Assembly (NCBI GenBank): GCA_964405685.1
Contig: CAYOOP010000001.1
Coordinates: forward strand, 310,001-374,000
Reading direction: 5' to 3'
Length of the DNA stretch: 64,000 nt
Origin: CAYOOP01 sp964405685
GTDB taxonomy: Bacteria; Pseudomonadota; Alphaproteobacteria; Rickettsiales; SXRF01
Shown here: positions 34,844 to 43,436 of the stretch, piece after piece
How the letters are laid out: each line of letters opens with the position of its first letter
How positions within the stretch are numbered: position 1 is the stretch's first letter
Position numbers and translations under genes: made by a program
The notes under the pieces: generated by a model
Database searches by the model: none
What the model was told of the DNA's origin: nothing
Seen by the model: only the letters and a program-made list of their open reading frames with translations

Positions 34844-35406
34844 TGCGTTTCATTTTAGCTTCCAGTTCGCCCAGGCGCCTTGAGCTACTGGCACAGGCAG
34901 GAATTGTGCCCGATGAAATTATTGCCGCGAATATTGATGAAACTGTGAAAAAGGGCGAAGCACCGCTTGAGTATGTAAAGCGTGTGAGTCTTGAAAAAGC
35001 ACAGACGATAGCTGCTAATCACCCGGATGTGCTCGTACTTGCTGCTGATACCATGGTCGTTTGCGGCCGCAAGATTTTGGATAAAACCGAGGATGAAGCG
35101 GTCGCCCAAAAACATTTAAAAATGCTGCAAGGCCGCCGCCATCGGGTAATTACGGTAGTGACGTTGATTTCGGGTAAAACCGTTCACACTCGCTCATCCG
35201 AAACCCGGGTACAGATGGCGCATTTAAGCGATAACGAGATTGCGGCTTACCTCGCGAGCGGCGAATGGCGTGGCAAAGCTGGAGCGTATGCGATTCAGGG
35301 CAAGGCGGCAGCTTTCATTCCGTGGGTTAACGGTTCAATCACCAATGTGATCGGCCTGCCCCTTTCTGAAACAGTTCAGTTGCTCAAGCGCTATTTGCCG
35401 TTATGA
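34843..35406 (+). CDS. maf: Maf-like nucleotide pyrophosphatase
   Basis: Nucleoside triphosphate pyrophosphatase of the Maf family, thought to clear non-canonical or excess dTTP/UTP; 187 residues. It opens MRFILASSSPRRLELLAQAG, followed by VLAADTMVVCGRKILDKTED and SGEWRGKAGAYAIQGKAA. The ATG at 34843 shares its first base with the IF-1 stop. A GTG at 34840 is an alternative. Confidence 0.95.
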   Translation: MRFILASSSPRRLELLAQAGIVPDEIIAANIDETVKKGEAPLEYVKRVSLEKAQTIAANHPDVLVLAADTMVVCGRKILDKTEDEAVAQKHLKMLQGRRHRVITVVTLISGKTVHTRSSETRVQMAHLSDNEIAAYLASGEWRGKAGAYAIQGKAAAFIPWVNGSITNVIGLPLSETVQLLKRYLPL

Positions 35407-35415
35407 TGACAGCCT

Positions 35416-36936
35416 ATGGTTGCAACTATCAACACCGTCGCGTTTGAAGGCGTACGCACGTTCGATATCGAAGTGCAGGTGCAAATCGCGCCTGGACTTC
35501 CGGCATTTACGGTCGTAGGTCTGCCCGATAAAGCGGTCACCGAATCTCGCGAACGCGTACGCTCGGCGATTCATGCGCTGGGCCTTTCCATCCCTGCCAA
35601 AAAAATCATCATTAATCTTTCGCCTGCAGACATCGTGAAAGAAGGTGCGCATTTCGATGTGCCGATTGCACTCGCTTTGCTCGTAGCCCTCGGCGCCGTC
35701 GCGCAGGATGCCTTACAGGGGTTTTATGCGATGGGTGAGCTCGCGCTCGACGGACGCATCCTTCCCGTGGCAGGCGTGCTGCCTGCCGCACTCCATGCCA
35801 ACACGCAAAATAGCGGTATCATCTGCCCGGCAGCCAATGGCCGCGAAGCGGCATGGACGGGGGTAGAACCTATCCTCGCCGCAGATTCGCTACTCGCTCT
35901 CATCAATCATTTCAAAGGTGTACAGGTGCTCTCGTCACCGAGTGTGGATGAAACACTTTCCACCAATCACAACGTGCCGGATCTCGCCGAGGTCAAAGGC
36001 CAGTTTGCCGCGCGCCGCGCGCTGGAAATCGCCGCTGCGGGTGCGCACAACTTGCTGATGTGCGGCCCCCCCGGCGCGGGCAAATCGCTTCTTGCTGCGT
36101 GTCTACCCGGCATTTTACCCCAGCTTGATTCCGAAGAAATTTTAGAAAGCAGCATGATTGCGAGCATTGCCGGTAAGCTTGAGGGTGGGCGCTTGAGCAA
36201 TGTCCGCCCTTTTCGTTCACCGCACCATTCAAGCTCCATGGCCGCCATGGTCGGCGGCGGCAAGCGCGCCCTGCCGGGTGAAATTTCACTCGCACATCAC
36301 GGCATTTTATTTTTGGATGAGCTGCCGGAATTTCCACGCGGCGTTTTAGAATCACTCCGCCAACCGCTTGAAACCGGCAACATCACCGTGGCGCGCGCCG
36401 AAGCGCATGTCACCTACCCTGCCCGGTTTCAACTCATTGCGGCCATGAACCCGTGCCGCTGTGGATTTTTAACCGACCCGGCACGGGCCTGCAGCAAAGC
36501 ACCGCGTTGTGGTACCGACTATCAATCCAAACTTTCCGGGCCGCTGCTTGATCGCATTGATCTGACCATTGATGTGCCGGAAGTGTTGCCCAAAGATGTG
36601 CTGAATGCGCCCGCGGGTGAGCCATCCTCCGAGGTTAGGAAGCGTGTTGTCGCCGCGCGCTCTTTGCAAAAACAACGCTATGCATCACTCGATATCCGCA
36701 CCAATGCGGAGCTAAACGGCGATATGCTGAAAAAATTGACCGAGCTTGACACCAAAGGCAATGCGCTCATTGAACAGGCGTTCGACCGGTTCCGTCTTTC
36801 TATGCGCGGCTATACCCGCGTGCTGCGCGTCGCCCGCACGATTGCAGATTTAGAAGGTGCGGAGACGATTGCCTCCAACCATCTCGCCGAAGCGCTTTCT
36901 TATAGGCAAATTGAACCGCAATTAATGGCAGCCTAA
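35416..36936 (+). CDS. comM: YifB/ComM-family Mg-chelatase-like AAA+ ATPase
   Basis: AAA+ helicase-like protein of 506 residues, related to ComM, which drives branch migration during natural transformation. It has the N-terminal S5/Lon-like ChlI domain (about 1-130) with VVGLPDKAVTESRERVRSA, then the AAA+ core with Walker A GPPGAGKSLLA (217-227), Walker B GILFLDELPEFPRGVLESL and the sensor AMNPCRCGF, then a C-terminal lid. Four Cys lie in CRCGF-(x)n-CSKAPRC. Its end overlaps the convergent ABC ATPase by 4 bases. Confidence 0.93.
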   Translation: MVATINTVAFEGVRTFDIEVQVQIAPGLPAFTVVGLPDKAVTESRERVRSAIHALGLSIPAKKIIINLSPADIVKEGAHFDVPIALALLVALGAVAQDALQGFYAMGELALDGRILPVAGVLPAALHANTQNSGIICPAANGREAAWTGVEPILAADSLLALINHFKGVQVLSSPSVDETLSTNHNVPDLAEVKGQFAARRALEIAAAGAHNLLMCGPPGAGKSLLAACLPGILPQLDSEEILESSMIASIAGKLEGGRLSNVRPFRSPHHSSSMAAMVGGGKRALPGEISLAHHGILFLDELPEFPRGVLESLRQPLETGNITVARAEAHVTYPARFQLIAAMNPCRCGFLTDPARACSKAPRCGTDYQSKLSGPLLDRIDLTIDVPEVLPKDVLNAPAGEPSSEVRKRVVAARSLQKQRYASLDIRTNAELNGDMLKKLTELDTKGNALIEQAFDRFRLSMRGYTRVLRVARTIADLEGAETIASNHLAEALSYRQIEPQLMAA

Positions 36937-37688
36937 ACAGAAGCAATCCATGTGCGCGCACCGTGCGCAAGCGTGGTTAGTTTGACACCAAAGGCGTCTT
37001 CCAATTTCCCTTGTTGCTGCAGATGCGCAACGCTTGCAAACCCAAGTGGCTGTGCACGGTTTAAGAGCAATACACGGTGGCATAGATCAGACGCGATGTT
37101 TAAATCATGCAATGAAAATAAAACTGTTTTGCCTTGCTCGGATATGGTTTTTAAACATGCGGCGATCTCGAGTTGATAGCGCAAGTCCAACCCCGAGAAC
37201 GGTTCATCGAGCAATAATACTTCCGCATCGGTCGCAAGCGCCCGCGCGAGCATCACGCGTGCGAACTCACCTCCAGATAAAGTATCAACTCTGCGGTCTC
37301 GTAAATGGGTCGTGCCCGCTAGCTGCATCGCTTGCGTCACGGCGCGTTCATCGGCTTCCTGTTGTTGCGCTGTGAAAGGAAGGCGGCCCAGCTCTACCAC
37401 CTCGCGTACACTAAGCGCCCACGCCACGCTGGGGGTTTGCTCGACATAGGCTATATGTTGTGCACGTTGGTGGGGTTTTAATCGTTCAAGCGGCTGGTGT
37501 TTAAATTCCACCACGCCTTGGTAGGGCAACAAGCCTGCGAGCGCTTTTAAGAGTGAAGATTTTCCCGCACCGTTCGGGCCGATGATACCGATAATGGCAC
37601 CGGCTTCCACGTCCATGTTCACGCCATACACCAACAGCGCTACACCTTGTACAACGGAAGCATCTTGTAAGTGAAACATCGTGCTCAT
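36933..37688 (-). CDS. ABC transporter ATP-binding protein (FecE/BtuD-like)
   Basis: ATPase subunit of a vitamin B12, haem or siderophore importer, 251 residues: Walker A GPNGAGKSSLLKALAG, signature LSGGEFARVMLARAL, Walker B VLLLDEPFSGLDLR and FSLHDLNIA with the switch His. It overlaps the permease gene by 4 bases. No substrate-binding protein or TonB receptor gene is next to it, so the ligand cannot be named. Confidence 0.9.
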   Translation of the reverse strand: MSTMFHLQDASVVQGVALLVYGVNMDVEAGAIIGIIGPNGAGKSSLLKALAGLLPYQGVVEFKHQPLERLKPHQRAQHIAYVEQTPSVAWALSVREVVELGRLPFTAQQQEADERAVTQAMQLAGTTHLRDRRVDTLSGGEFARVMLARALATDAEVLLLDEPFSGLDLRYQLEIAACLKTISEQGKTVLFSLHDLNIASDLCHRVLLLNRAQPLGFASVAHLQQQGKLEDAFGVKLTTLAHGARTWIASV

Positions 37689-38665
37689 GCGGTGAACCGA
37701 TCGTTATTGGCGCGCAGTATCGCGAGCATGAACGGCACACCGATCAGGCTGATTAACACACCGAGTTTTAAATCATACCCCAGCGGGAATGCACGAATGA
37801 GGCTATCAGCCAGCAGCACGAGAATGGCACCGGTGAGTGCGCTTGGAAGCAGCAAGCGTTTGGGATCGGGGCTCATAAAGGTGCGTGCGATATGGGGTGC
37901 AACTAACCCTACAAAAGGAATACTGCCTGCTACCGCCACCGATGCACCGACACACAGCGCAACACCAAGCACCACCACGATCTTAAGCCGCGCGAGATTG
38001 ACCCCCAGCGTGAAAGCCGTCGCTTCCCCAAGACTCAACGCTTGCAGTGCTTTGCCGGTGGTTGCAAGCATCACCATTCCTATCATAGTAAATGGCAACG
38101 CCAACAGCACATGGCTCATGCTGCGATCGGAAAGCGAGCCCATCATCCAAAAAGCAATATCCAGTGCAGCATGCGGATTAGGGGCGAGATTGAGTGCCAA
38201 TGCTGCGAGCGCACTCATCAGCGATTGCAGCGCGAGACCCGCGAGAATCAGCGAAAGCGAGGCCGCACGATTGATGGCAAACACAAGTAACAAGCCGCCC
38301 GCCATTAGTGCGCCGAGCAACCCGGCGATCGGAAGCGCAATCATCGACAGACTCGCTGCTCCGAAATAAATCACCAGCACCGCGCCAAAACTAGCGCCAC
38401 CGGAAACGCCCAGGAGCGCAGGCTCGGCCAGCGGGTTACGCAGCCACCCCTGCATCACCGCACCGGCAAGCCCGAGCGAGCCACCAATCATCATTGCAAG
38501 AATGATGCGGGGAATGCGCAACTCAACAATAATAAGACGAGCGGGAGTAGCCATGTCATGCATTAAGGCGGCAGCAATCTCAGACCACGCAAGCGGCGCA
38601 TCGCCCAATCCAAGGGATACAAAAGCGAATACAAACAGCAACAGGGCCAGCAACACATTTTTCAT
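37685..38665 (-). CDS. FecCD/BtuC-family ABC permease
   Basis: Membrane subunit of the preceding importer, 326 residues with nine or ten hydrophobic helices. Family stretches include LRIPRIILAMMIGGSLGLAG, GVSGGASFGAVL and SIPFVGLVAPHIAR, the last being the ATPase-coupling loop. The N-terminal signal-like helix MKNVLLALLLFVFAFVSLGL is the first membrane segment. It is divergent from ctaC. No cobalamin riboswitch or obvious Fur box was seen upstream. Confidence 0.92.
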   Translation of the reverse strand: MKNVLLALLLFVFAFVSLGLGDAPLAWSEIAAALMHDMATPARLIIVELRIPRIILAMMIGGSLGLAGAVMQGWLRNPLAEPALLGVSGGASFGAVLVIYFGAASLSMIALPIAGLLGALMAGGLLLVFAINRAASLSLILAGLALQSLMSALAALALNLAPNPHAALDIAFWMMGSLSDRSMSHVLLALPFTMIGMVMLATTGKALQALSLGEATAFTLGVNLARLKIVVVLGVALCVGASVAVAGSIPFVGLVAPHIARTFMSPDPKRLLLPSALTGAILVLLADSLIRAFPLGYDLKLGVLISLIGVPFMLAILRANNDRFTA

Positions 38666-38721
38666 ACATATTGGTCTATAACCAGTTCCAATTGGTTTGG
38701 CGAGCCTTGCGGGTTATTTTC

Positions 38722-38750
38722 TTGCAAATTGAAAAAGGTACCGTTAGATT
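38722..38750 (+). promoter_or_regulatory. Candidate promoter of ctaC
   Basis: TTGCAA (38722-38727), a 17-base spacer, then TAGATT (38745-38750), about 45 bases before the ctaC ATG in the divergent gap. Confidence 0.35.
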
Positions 38751-38795
38751 CGCCTCGATTTTTCTTCTCAATCCTCCACCGGAATCTCGTTGTTT

Positions 38796-39650
38796 ATGAA
38801 ACGCTTTTCTTATCTTCTTGCCCTTTTGTGCATCCTTGCTCCAGCGGCTGTTTTCGCGGATCCTGTGGTCGGCATGGCCCAACCCTGGCAGCTGAATTTT
38901 CTAGCTCCACACTCGCCGGTGATGACAAAGCTCTACGATTTGCACTACTATTTGCTAATTGTTATCACCTGCGTCTCGCTCTTAGTGCTTGGGCTCACAG
39001 CTTACATTATTGTGAGGTTCAATCGCAAAGCCAATCCCGTTCCAAGCACCACCTCACACAACACGATGATTGAAATCATCTGGACGGTGATTCCGATTAT
39101 GATTCTGGTGGCGATCGCCGTTCCTTCCGTACGCTATCACTATTTCATAGAGCGCGTGCCGGATGCAGCGATGACGCTGAAAGTTACCGGTAACCAATGG
39201 TACTGGAGTTATCAATATCCCGACCAGGGCGGGTTTTCCTTTGATAGCTATATGCTCTCGGACGCCGACGCCAAAGCCAAAGGCGAGCCTCGTTTGCTTG
39301 GCGTTGATAACCGGGTTGTGCTGCCCGTCAATACCAATATCCGCGTTCAACTCACCGCATCAGATGTTATTCATGCGTGGGCAGTTCCGAGCTTCGGTGT
39401 CAAACGCGATGCCGTGCCCGGTCGCTTGAATGAGAGCTGGTTTAGTGCCGATGCTGAGGGCATTTACTACGGCCAATGCTCCGAGCTTTGCGGTAAAGGT
39501 CACGGTTTCATGCCGATCGTCGTTGAAGTCGTCGCACAAGAAAAATTCGATGCTTGGGTGGCCGAAAAGCAAAAAGCCGCCGGTATCGTTCCTGCTGCGG
39601 CCCCCGCACCCGCTAAAAAACATGCCACCCCACCCGTTGTTTTAGAGTAA
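38796..39650 (+). CDS. ctaC: Cytochrome c oxidase subunit II
   Basis: CuA-bearing subunit of the aa3-type oxidase, about 284 residues from the ATG at 38796. A signal peptide (MKRFSYLLALLCILAPAAVF) is followed by two membrane helices (about 45-70 and 85-110) and a periplasmic cupredoxin domain. Trp-rich NQWYWSYQYP is the electron-entry patch, and the CuA ligands lie in YYGQCSELCGKGHGFMP plus His in ASDVIHAWAVPSFG. The C-terminal Pro/Ala-rich tail is short. It is 4 bases upstream of ctaD. Confidence 0.96.
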   Translation: MKRFSYLLALLCILAPAAVFADPVVGMAQPWQLNFLAPHSPVMTKLYDLHYYLLIVITCVSLLVLGLTAYIIVRFNRKANPVPSTTSHNTMIEIIWTVIPIMILVAIAVPSVRYHYFIERVPDAAMTLKVTGNQWYWSYQYPDQGGFSFDSYMLSDADAKAKGEPRLLGVDNRVVLPVNTNIRVQLTASDVIHAWAVPSFGVKRDAVPGRLNESWFSADAEGIYYGQCSELCGKGHGFMPIVVEVVAQEKFDAWVAEKQKAAGIVPAAAPAPAKKHATPPVVLE

Positions 39651-39654
39651 CACC

Positions 39655-41253
39655 ATGAGCCACCACACCGACGATCACCACGACCACACCCCCACCGGCC
39701 TCAAGCGCTGGATGTATTCCACCAACCACAAAGACATCGGGGTGATGTATTTGATCTACTCCGTCTTCGCAGGCATCATCGGCACCATTTTTTCCATCAT
39801 GCTGCGCGCCGAACTCGCCAACCCCGGCATGCAGTTTTTTGGCGATAACTATCAGCTCTATAACGTTATTCTTTCCGCCCACGCCATCATCATGGTGTTT
39901 TTCATGGTCATGCCGGGCTTGATCGGCGGCTTCGGCAACTTCTTCGTACCGCTCATGATCGGCGCACCGGACATGGCATTTCCGCGCATGAACAATATCA
40001 GCTTCTGGTTGCTGGTCCCCTCATTCCTATTGTTGCTCGGCTCCGCCTTCGTCGGCGAAGGGCCCGGCACGGGCTGGACTCTGTATCCCCCCCTTGCCAT
40101 GACCGGCTCGCACCCCAGCATGGCGGTTGATATGGTGATCTTCTCGCTGCACTTAGCAGGGATGTCTTCCATTTTGGGTGCCATCAACTTCATCGTGACC
40201 ATTTTCAACATGCGCGCTCCCGGTATGTCTCTCCTTAAAATGCCGCTGTTTGTGTGGGCCATTTTAGTCACCGTATTCCTCCTGTTACTTGCCGTTCCGG
40301 TACTTGCAGGTGCCATCACCATGGTGCTCACCGACCGCAATTTCGGTACCAGCTTCTTTAACCCCGCCGGCGGCGGCGACCCGATTTTGTTCCAACATCT
40401 GTTCTGGTTCTTCGGTCATCCGGAGGTGTATATTCTCATTCTGCCCGCTTTCGGCATCATCAGCGAAGTGGTTTCGACCATGTCACGCAAACCTATCTTC
40501 GGCTATCTCGGCATGGTGTGCGCCATGTGCGGCATCGGCATTTTAGGCTTTATCGTGTGGGCGCATCACATGTTTACCGTCGGCTTATCGGCCGACGCCA
40601 TGGCCTATTACATGCTTGCGACCATGGTGATTGCCGTGCCCACAGGGGTCAAAATCTTCTCCTGGCTTGGCACCATGTGGGGTGGGTCGATTTCGTTTAA
40701 AACCCCGATGCTGTTTGCCACCGGTTTTATTTTTCTTTTTACCGTCGGCGGCGTCACCGGCGTGGTACTCGCCAATGCTGCCATTGATATTCCGATGCAC
40801 GATACCTATTACGTGGTCGCCCATTTCCACTATGTGATGTCGCTTGGTGCGGTGTATGGTCTGTTTGCCGGGTTTTATTACTGGATTGGCAAAATCAGCG
40901 GTAAGCAATATCCCGAGTGGCTCGGCAAATTGCATTTCTGGCTGTTCTTTATCGGCGCTAATCTCACCTTCTTCCCGCAGCACTTCTTGGGCCTAGCTGG
41001 CATGCCCCGCCGTATTCCGGATTATCCGGATGTCTACGAACACTGGAATTATATTTCCTCTATCGGCTCCTATATTTCTGCAGTATCGGTCCTTGTGTTC
41101 TTGTTGCTGTGCTTCATCACCTTCCGCCGTCCGCGTACGGTTGCGAACGATCAATGGGGTGGCGGTACCACGCTTGAGTGGACGCTTCCTTCCCCACCGC
41201 CGTTTCACACGTTTGAAACGCAGCCGACAATTGGCGATACGCATAAGCACTAA
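39655..41253 (+). CDS. ctaD: Cytochrome c oxidase subunit I
   Basis: Haem-copper catalytic subunit, 532 residues with twelve helices. Recognisable segments are WMYSTNHKDIGVMYLIYS at the N-terminus, HAIIMVFFMVMPGLIGGFGN with the haem a ligand His, WFFGHPEVYILILPAFG with CuB His and the cross-linked Tyr, and VVAHFHYVMSLGAVYGLF with haem ligands. The operon ends here: the ctaB, ctaG and ctaE genes that usually follow in alphaproteobacteria are absent, and a palindromic element begins inside the stop codon. Confidence 0.98.
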   Translation: MSHHTDDHHDHTPTGLKRWMYSTNHKDIGVMYLIYSVFAGIIGTIFSIMLRAELANPGMQFFGDNYQLYNVILSAHAIIMVFFMVMPGLIGGFGNFFVPLMIGAPDMAFPRMNNISFWLLVPSFLLLLGSAFVGEGPGTGWTLYPPLAMTGSHPSMAVDMVIFSLHLAGMSSILGAINFIVTIFNMRAPGMSLLKMPLFVWAILVTVFLLLLAVPVLAGAITMVLTDRNFGTSFFNPAGGGDPILFQHLFWFFGHPEVYILILPAFGIISEVVSTMSRKPIFGYLGMVCAMCGIGILGFIVWAHHMFTVGLSADAMAYYMLATMVIAVPTGVKIFSWLGTMWGGSISFKTPMLFATGFIFLFTVGGVTGVVLANAAIDIPMHDTYYVVAHFHYVMSLGAVYGLFAGFYYWIGKISGKQYPEWLGKLHFWLFFIGANLTFFPQHFLGLAGMPRRIPDYPDVYEHWNYISSIGSYISAVSVLVFLLLCFITFRRPRTVANDQWGGGTTLEWTLPSPPPFHTFETQPTIGDTHKH

Positions 41254-41368
41254 CTCTACTGCGGTGGGAAATCTGCTTGTCGCCGGCACACTCGAAACTC
41301 ACGTAGCAAAACTACGCTCAAGTTTCTGCGTGTGCCAGCTTCGCGCGCTTTCCTCACCGCAGCGAGTT
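41252..41368. repeat. Palindromic element family, copy B (117 bp)
   Basis: Ends AACTCTACTGCGGTG and CACCGCAGCGAGTT pair except for TA facing C, then GGAAA pairs TTTCC. Inside it has AAATCTGCTTG, CTCGAAACT and the hairpin ACGTAG-CAAAA-CTACGCT. The first two bases are the last two of the ctaD stop codon. It ends 20 bases before rlmH. Confidence 0.72.
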
Positions 41369-41388
41369 AACATTTAACCTGGCCTCTT

Positions 41389-41847
41389 ATGCGCATCACC
41401 ATCGCTGCGATTGGCAAGTCCAAGCTGAAAGAAGAAAAGGCCTGGGGCGAGCAATACATCAAGCGTCTGCCGTGGAAAGTAGCGCTCGTAGAAATTCCTG
41501 AGAGCAAAGCGCAAGTTGTGGATGCGCGCAAAGCCGAAGAAGCTGAACGTTTTAAGCCGTATATCGCGAAGGCGGATGTGGTAATTGCGCTCGATGAGTA
41601 CGGCGATACGCCCAGTAGCAAAGCCTTCGCAAAACTCTTGGGCGATGCAGGAACAGCGGGTAATTCTCATATCCTTTTCATTATCGGTGGGGCAGATGGC
41701 CTGCATCCATCTATCCCCAAATCCGCACACCATACGCTCGCCTTCGGTCGCATGACCTGGCCGCATTTGATGGTGCGGGTGATGCTGTTGGAACAACTCT
41801 ACCGCGCCTATACGATTTTGCAGGGGCATCCTTATCATCGCGAATAG
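41389..41847 (+). CDS. rlmH: 23S rRNA pseudouridine-1915 N3-methyltransferase
   Basis: SPOUT-class methyltransferase acting on helix 69 of 23S rRNA, 152 residues. It begins MRITIAAIGKSKLKEEKAWG; the SAM knot is FIIGGADGLHPSIP and the end is RAYTILQGHPYHRE, a C-terminus typical of RlmH. Order rlmH-gpmI-envC-ctpA is conserved in alphaproteobacteria. Confidence 0.95.
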   Translation: MRITIAAIGKSKLKEEKAWGEQYIKRLPWKVALVEIPESKAQVVDARKAEEAERFKPYIAKADVVIALDEYGDTPSSKAFAKLLGDAGTAGNSHILFIIGGADGLHPSIPKSAHHTLAFGRMTWPHLMVRVMLLEQLYRAYTILQGHPYHRE

Positions 41848-41882
41848 TTGCGTAGGCTCGACATTTTAGATAGACCGGTTCC

Positions 41883-43436
41883 ATGAACGCTCTTTTCCCC
41901 AACCGCCCCAAACCACTTGTCCTCGCCATTTTAGACGGCTGGGGTGAACAGCCTGCCGGCCCTGATAACGCTATTGCATTGGCAAACACCCCCTGTTTTG
42001 ATGCGCTAAAGCGTGATTATCCCAACACGCTGATTAACGCTTCAGAGTTGCATGTGGGTCTGCCGGAAGGACAAATGGGTAACTCCGAAGTCGGGCACAT
42101 GAACATCGGTGCCGGTCGCGTGGTGATGCAGGATCTGCCGCGGATTGATGCGGCTATAAACAGCGGTGAATTAGCTAAAAACCCAGCGCTTTTAAACTAT
42201 ATTGCCGCTTTAAAAAAAACCGGCGGCACATGCCATGTGTTTGGCTTGCTTTCCGACGGCGGCGTGCATTCGCATATAGACCACTTCGTCTACCTTGCCA
42301 ATACGGTGGCAGGTGCAGGTGTGAACGTCGCTATTCACGCATGTCTTGATGGCCGCGATACACCGCCGCAAAGCGCGCTTGGCTATCTCACAACGCTTGA
42401 GTCCAACCTAAAACCCGGCGTTACTATCGCCACCATCTCTGGCCGCTACTTCGGCATGGACCGTGACAAGCGCTATGAACGCGTTGAAAAAGCCTATGAT
42501 GCGATGGTGGGTGCCAGCGCTACTCGCTTCGCTTCCGCAAAAGCCTATGTCGAAGCGTCTTATGCCAGCGGTACCAACGACGAGTTTGTGCTGCCTGGTG
42601 CCGCGCAGGATTATACGGGCATGAAAGACAGCGACGGGTTGTTGTGCATCAACTTCCGTGCCGATCGCGTGCGACAAATGCTTGGCGCATTGCTTGATAA
42701 AAACTTTCATGGTTTTTCGCGTAAACGCGGCGTGAAATTTGCTGCAACGCTTGGCATGTGTTCGTATTCGGAAGCTCTGGATCCGCTCATCCCTGCCTTA
42801 TTTCAACCACAAGCACTTACCGATATTTTTGGCGAAATTATTGCGCGCAACGGCCTCACGCAGCTACGCATTGCCGAGACAGAAAAATACGCGCATGTGA
42901 CGTTCTTCTTCAACGGCGGGAGGGAAGAACCCTTCACGGGTGAAGAGCGTATCTTGATTCAATCCCCCAAGGTTGCGACCTATGATTTAAAACCGGAGAT
43001 GTCCGCTTACGAAGTCACCGATGCGCTTGAAAAAGCAATTGGTGAGGAGCGTTTTGATGTCATTATCGTGAACTACGCCAACACCGATATGGTGGGGCAT
43101 TCCGGTGATTTGCAAGCAGCGATGAAAGCGGTGGAAGCGGTAGATCAATGCCTCGCACGCTTAAGCAAAGCCGTACTCGCAAAAAATGGAGCAATGCTGA
43201 TTACTGCCGATCACGGCAATGCCGAATGCATGTACGATCATGACACCAAACAACCACATACAGCCCACACACTGCATTTGGTACCCGCGATTCTGGTTGC
43301 AAACGAGCTAAAGGGCACGCGTATGCAAGCATATGAGGGCAAGCTTGCGGATGTGGCACCGACGCTGCTCGATATCCTCGATCTACCGATTCCTGCAGTG
43401 ATGAGCGGTCAATCGCTGCTGCGTTTTGTAGAATGA
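41883..43436 (+). CDS. gpmI: 2,3-bisphosphoglycerate-independent phosphoglycerate mutase
   Basis: Glycolytic isomerase with two metal ions, 517 residues. Asp18 in LAILDGWGEQPAGPDNAI and Ser68 in GQMGNSEVGHMNIGAGR are the metal ligand and the phospho-serine. HACLDGRDTPPQSA and NYANTDMVGHSGD follow, and ITADHGNAE carries later metal ligands. It overlaps envC by 4 bases. Confidence 0.97.
   Translation: MNALFPNRPKPLVLAILDGWGEQPAGPDNAIALANTPCFDALKRDYPNTLINASELHVGLPEGQMGNSEVGHMNIGAGRVVMQDLPRIDAAINSGELAKNPALLNYIAALKKTGGTCHVFGLLSDGGVHSHIDHFVYLANTVAGAGVNVAIHACLDGRDTPPQSALGYLTTLESNLKPGVTIATISGRYFGMDRDKRYERVEKAYDAMVGASATRFASAKAYVEASYASGTNDEFVLPGAAQDYTGMKDSDGLLCINFRADRVRQMLGALLDKNFHGFSRKRGVKFAATLGMCSYSEALDPLIPALFQPQALTDIFGEIIARNGLTQLRIAETEKYAHVTFFFNGGREEPFTGEERILIQSPKVATYDLKPEMSAYEVTDALEKAIGEERFDVIIVNYANTDMVGHSGDLQAAMKAVEAVDQCLARLSKAVLAKNGAMLITADHGNAECMYDHDTKQPHTAHTLHLVPAILVANELKGTRMQAYEGKLADVAPTLLDILDLPIPAVMSGQSLLRFVE

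Noticed and set aside
38666..38795. Cobalamin or other riboswitch before the FecCD-type permease
   Set aside because: No recognisable conserved box or suitable fold was found in this short divergent gap.
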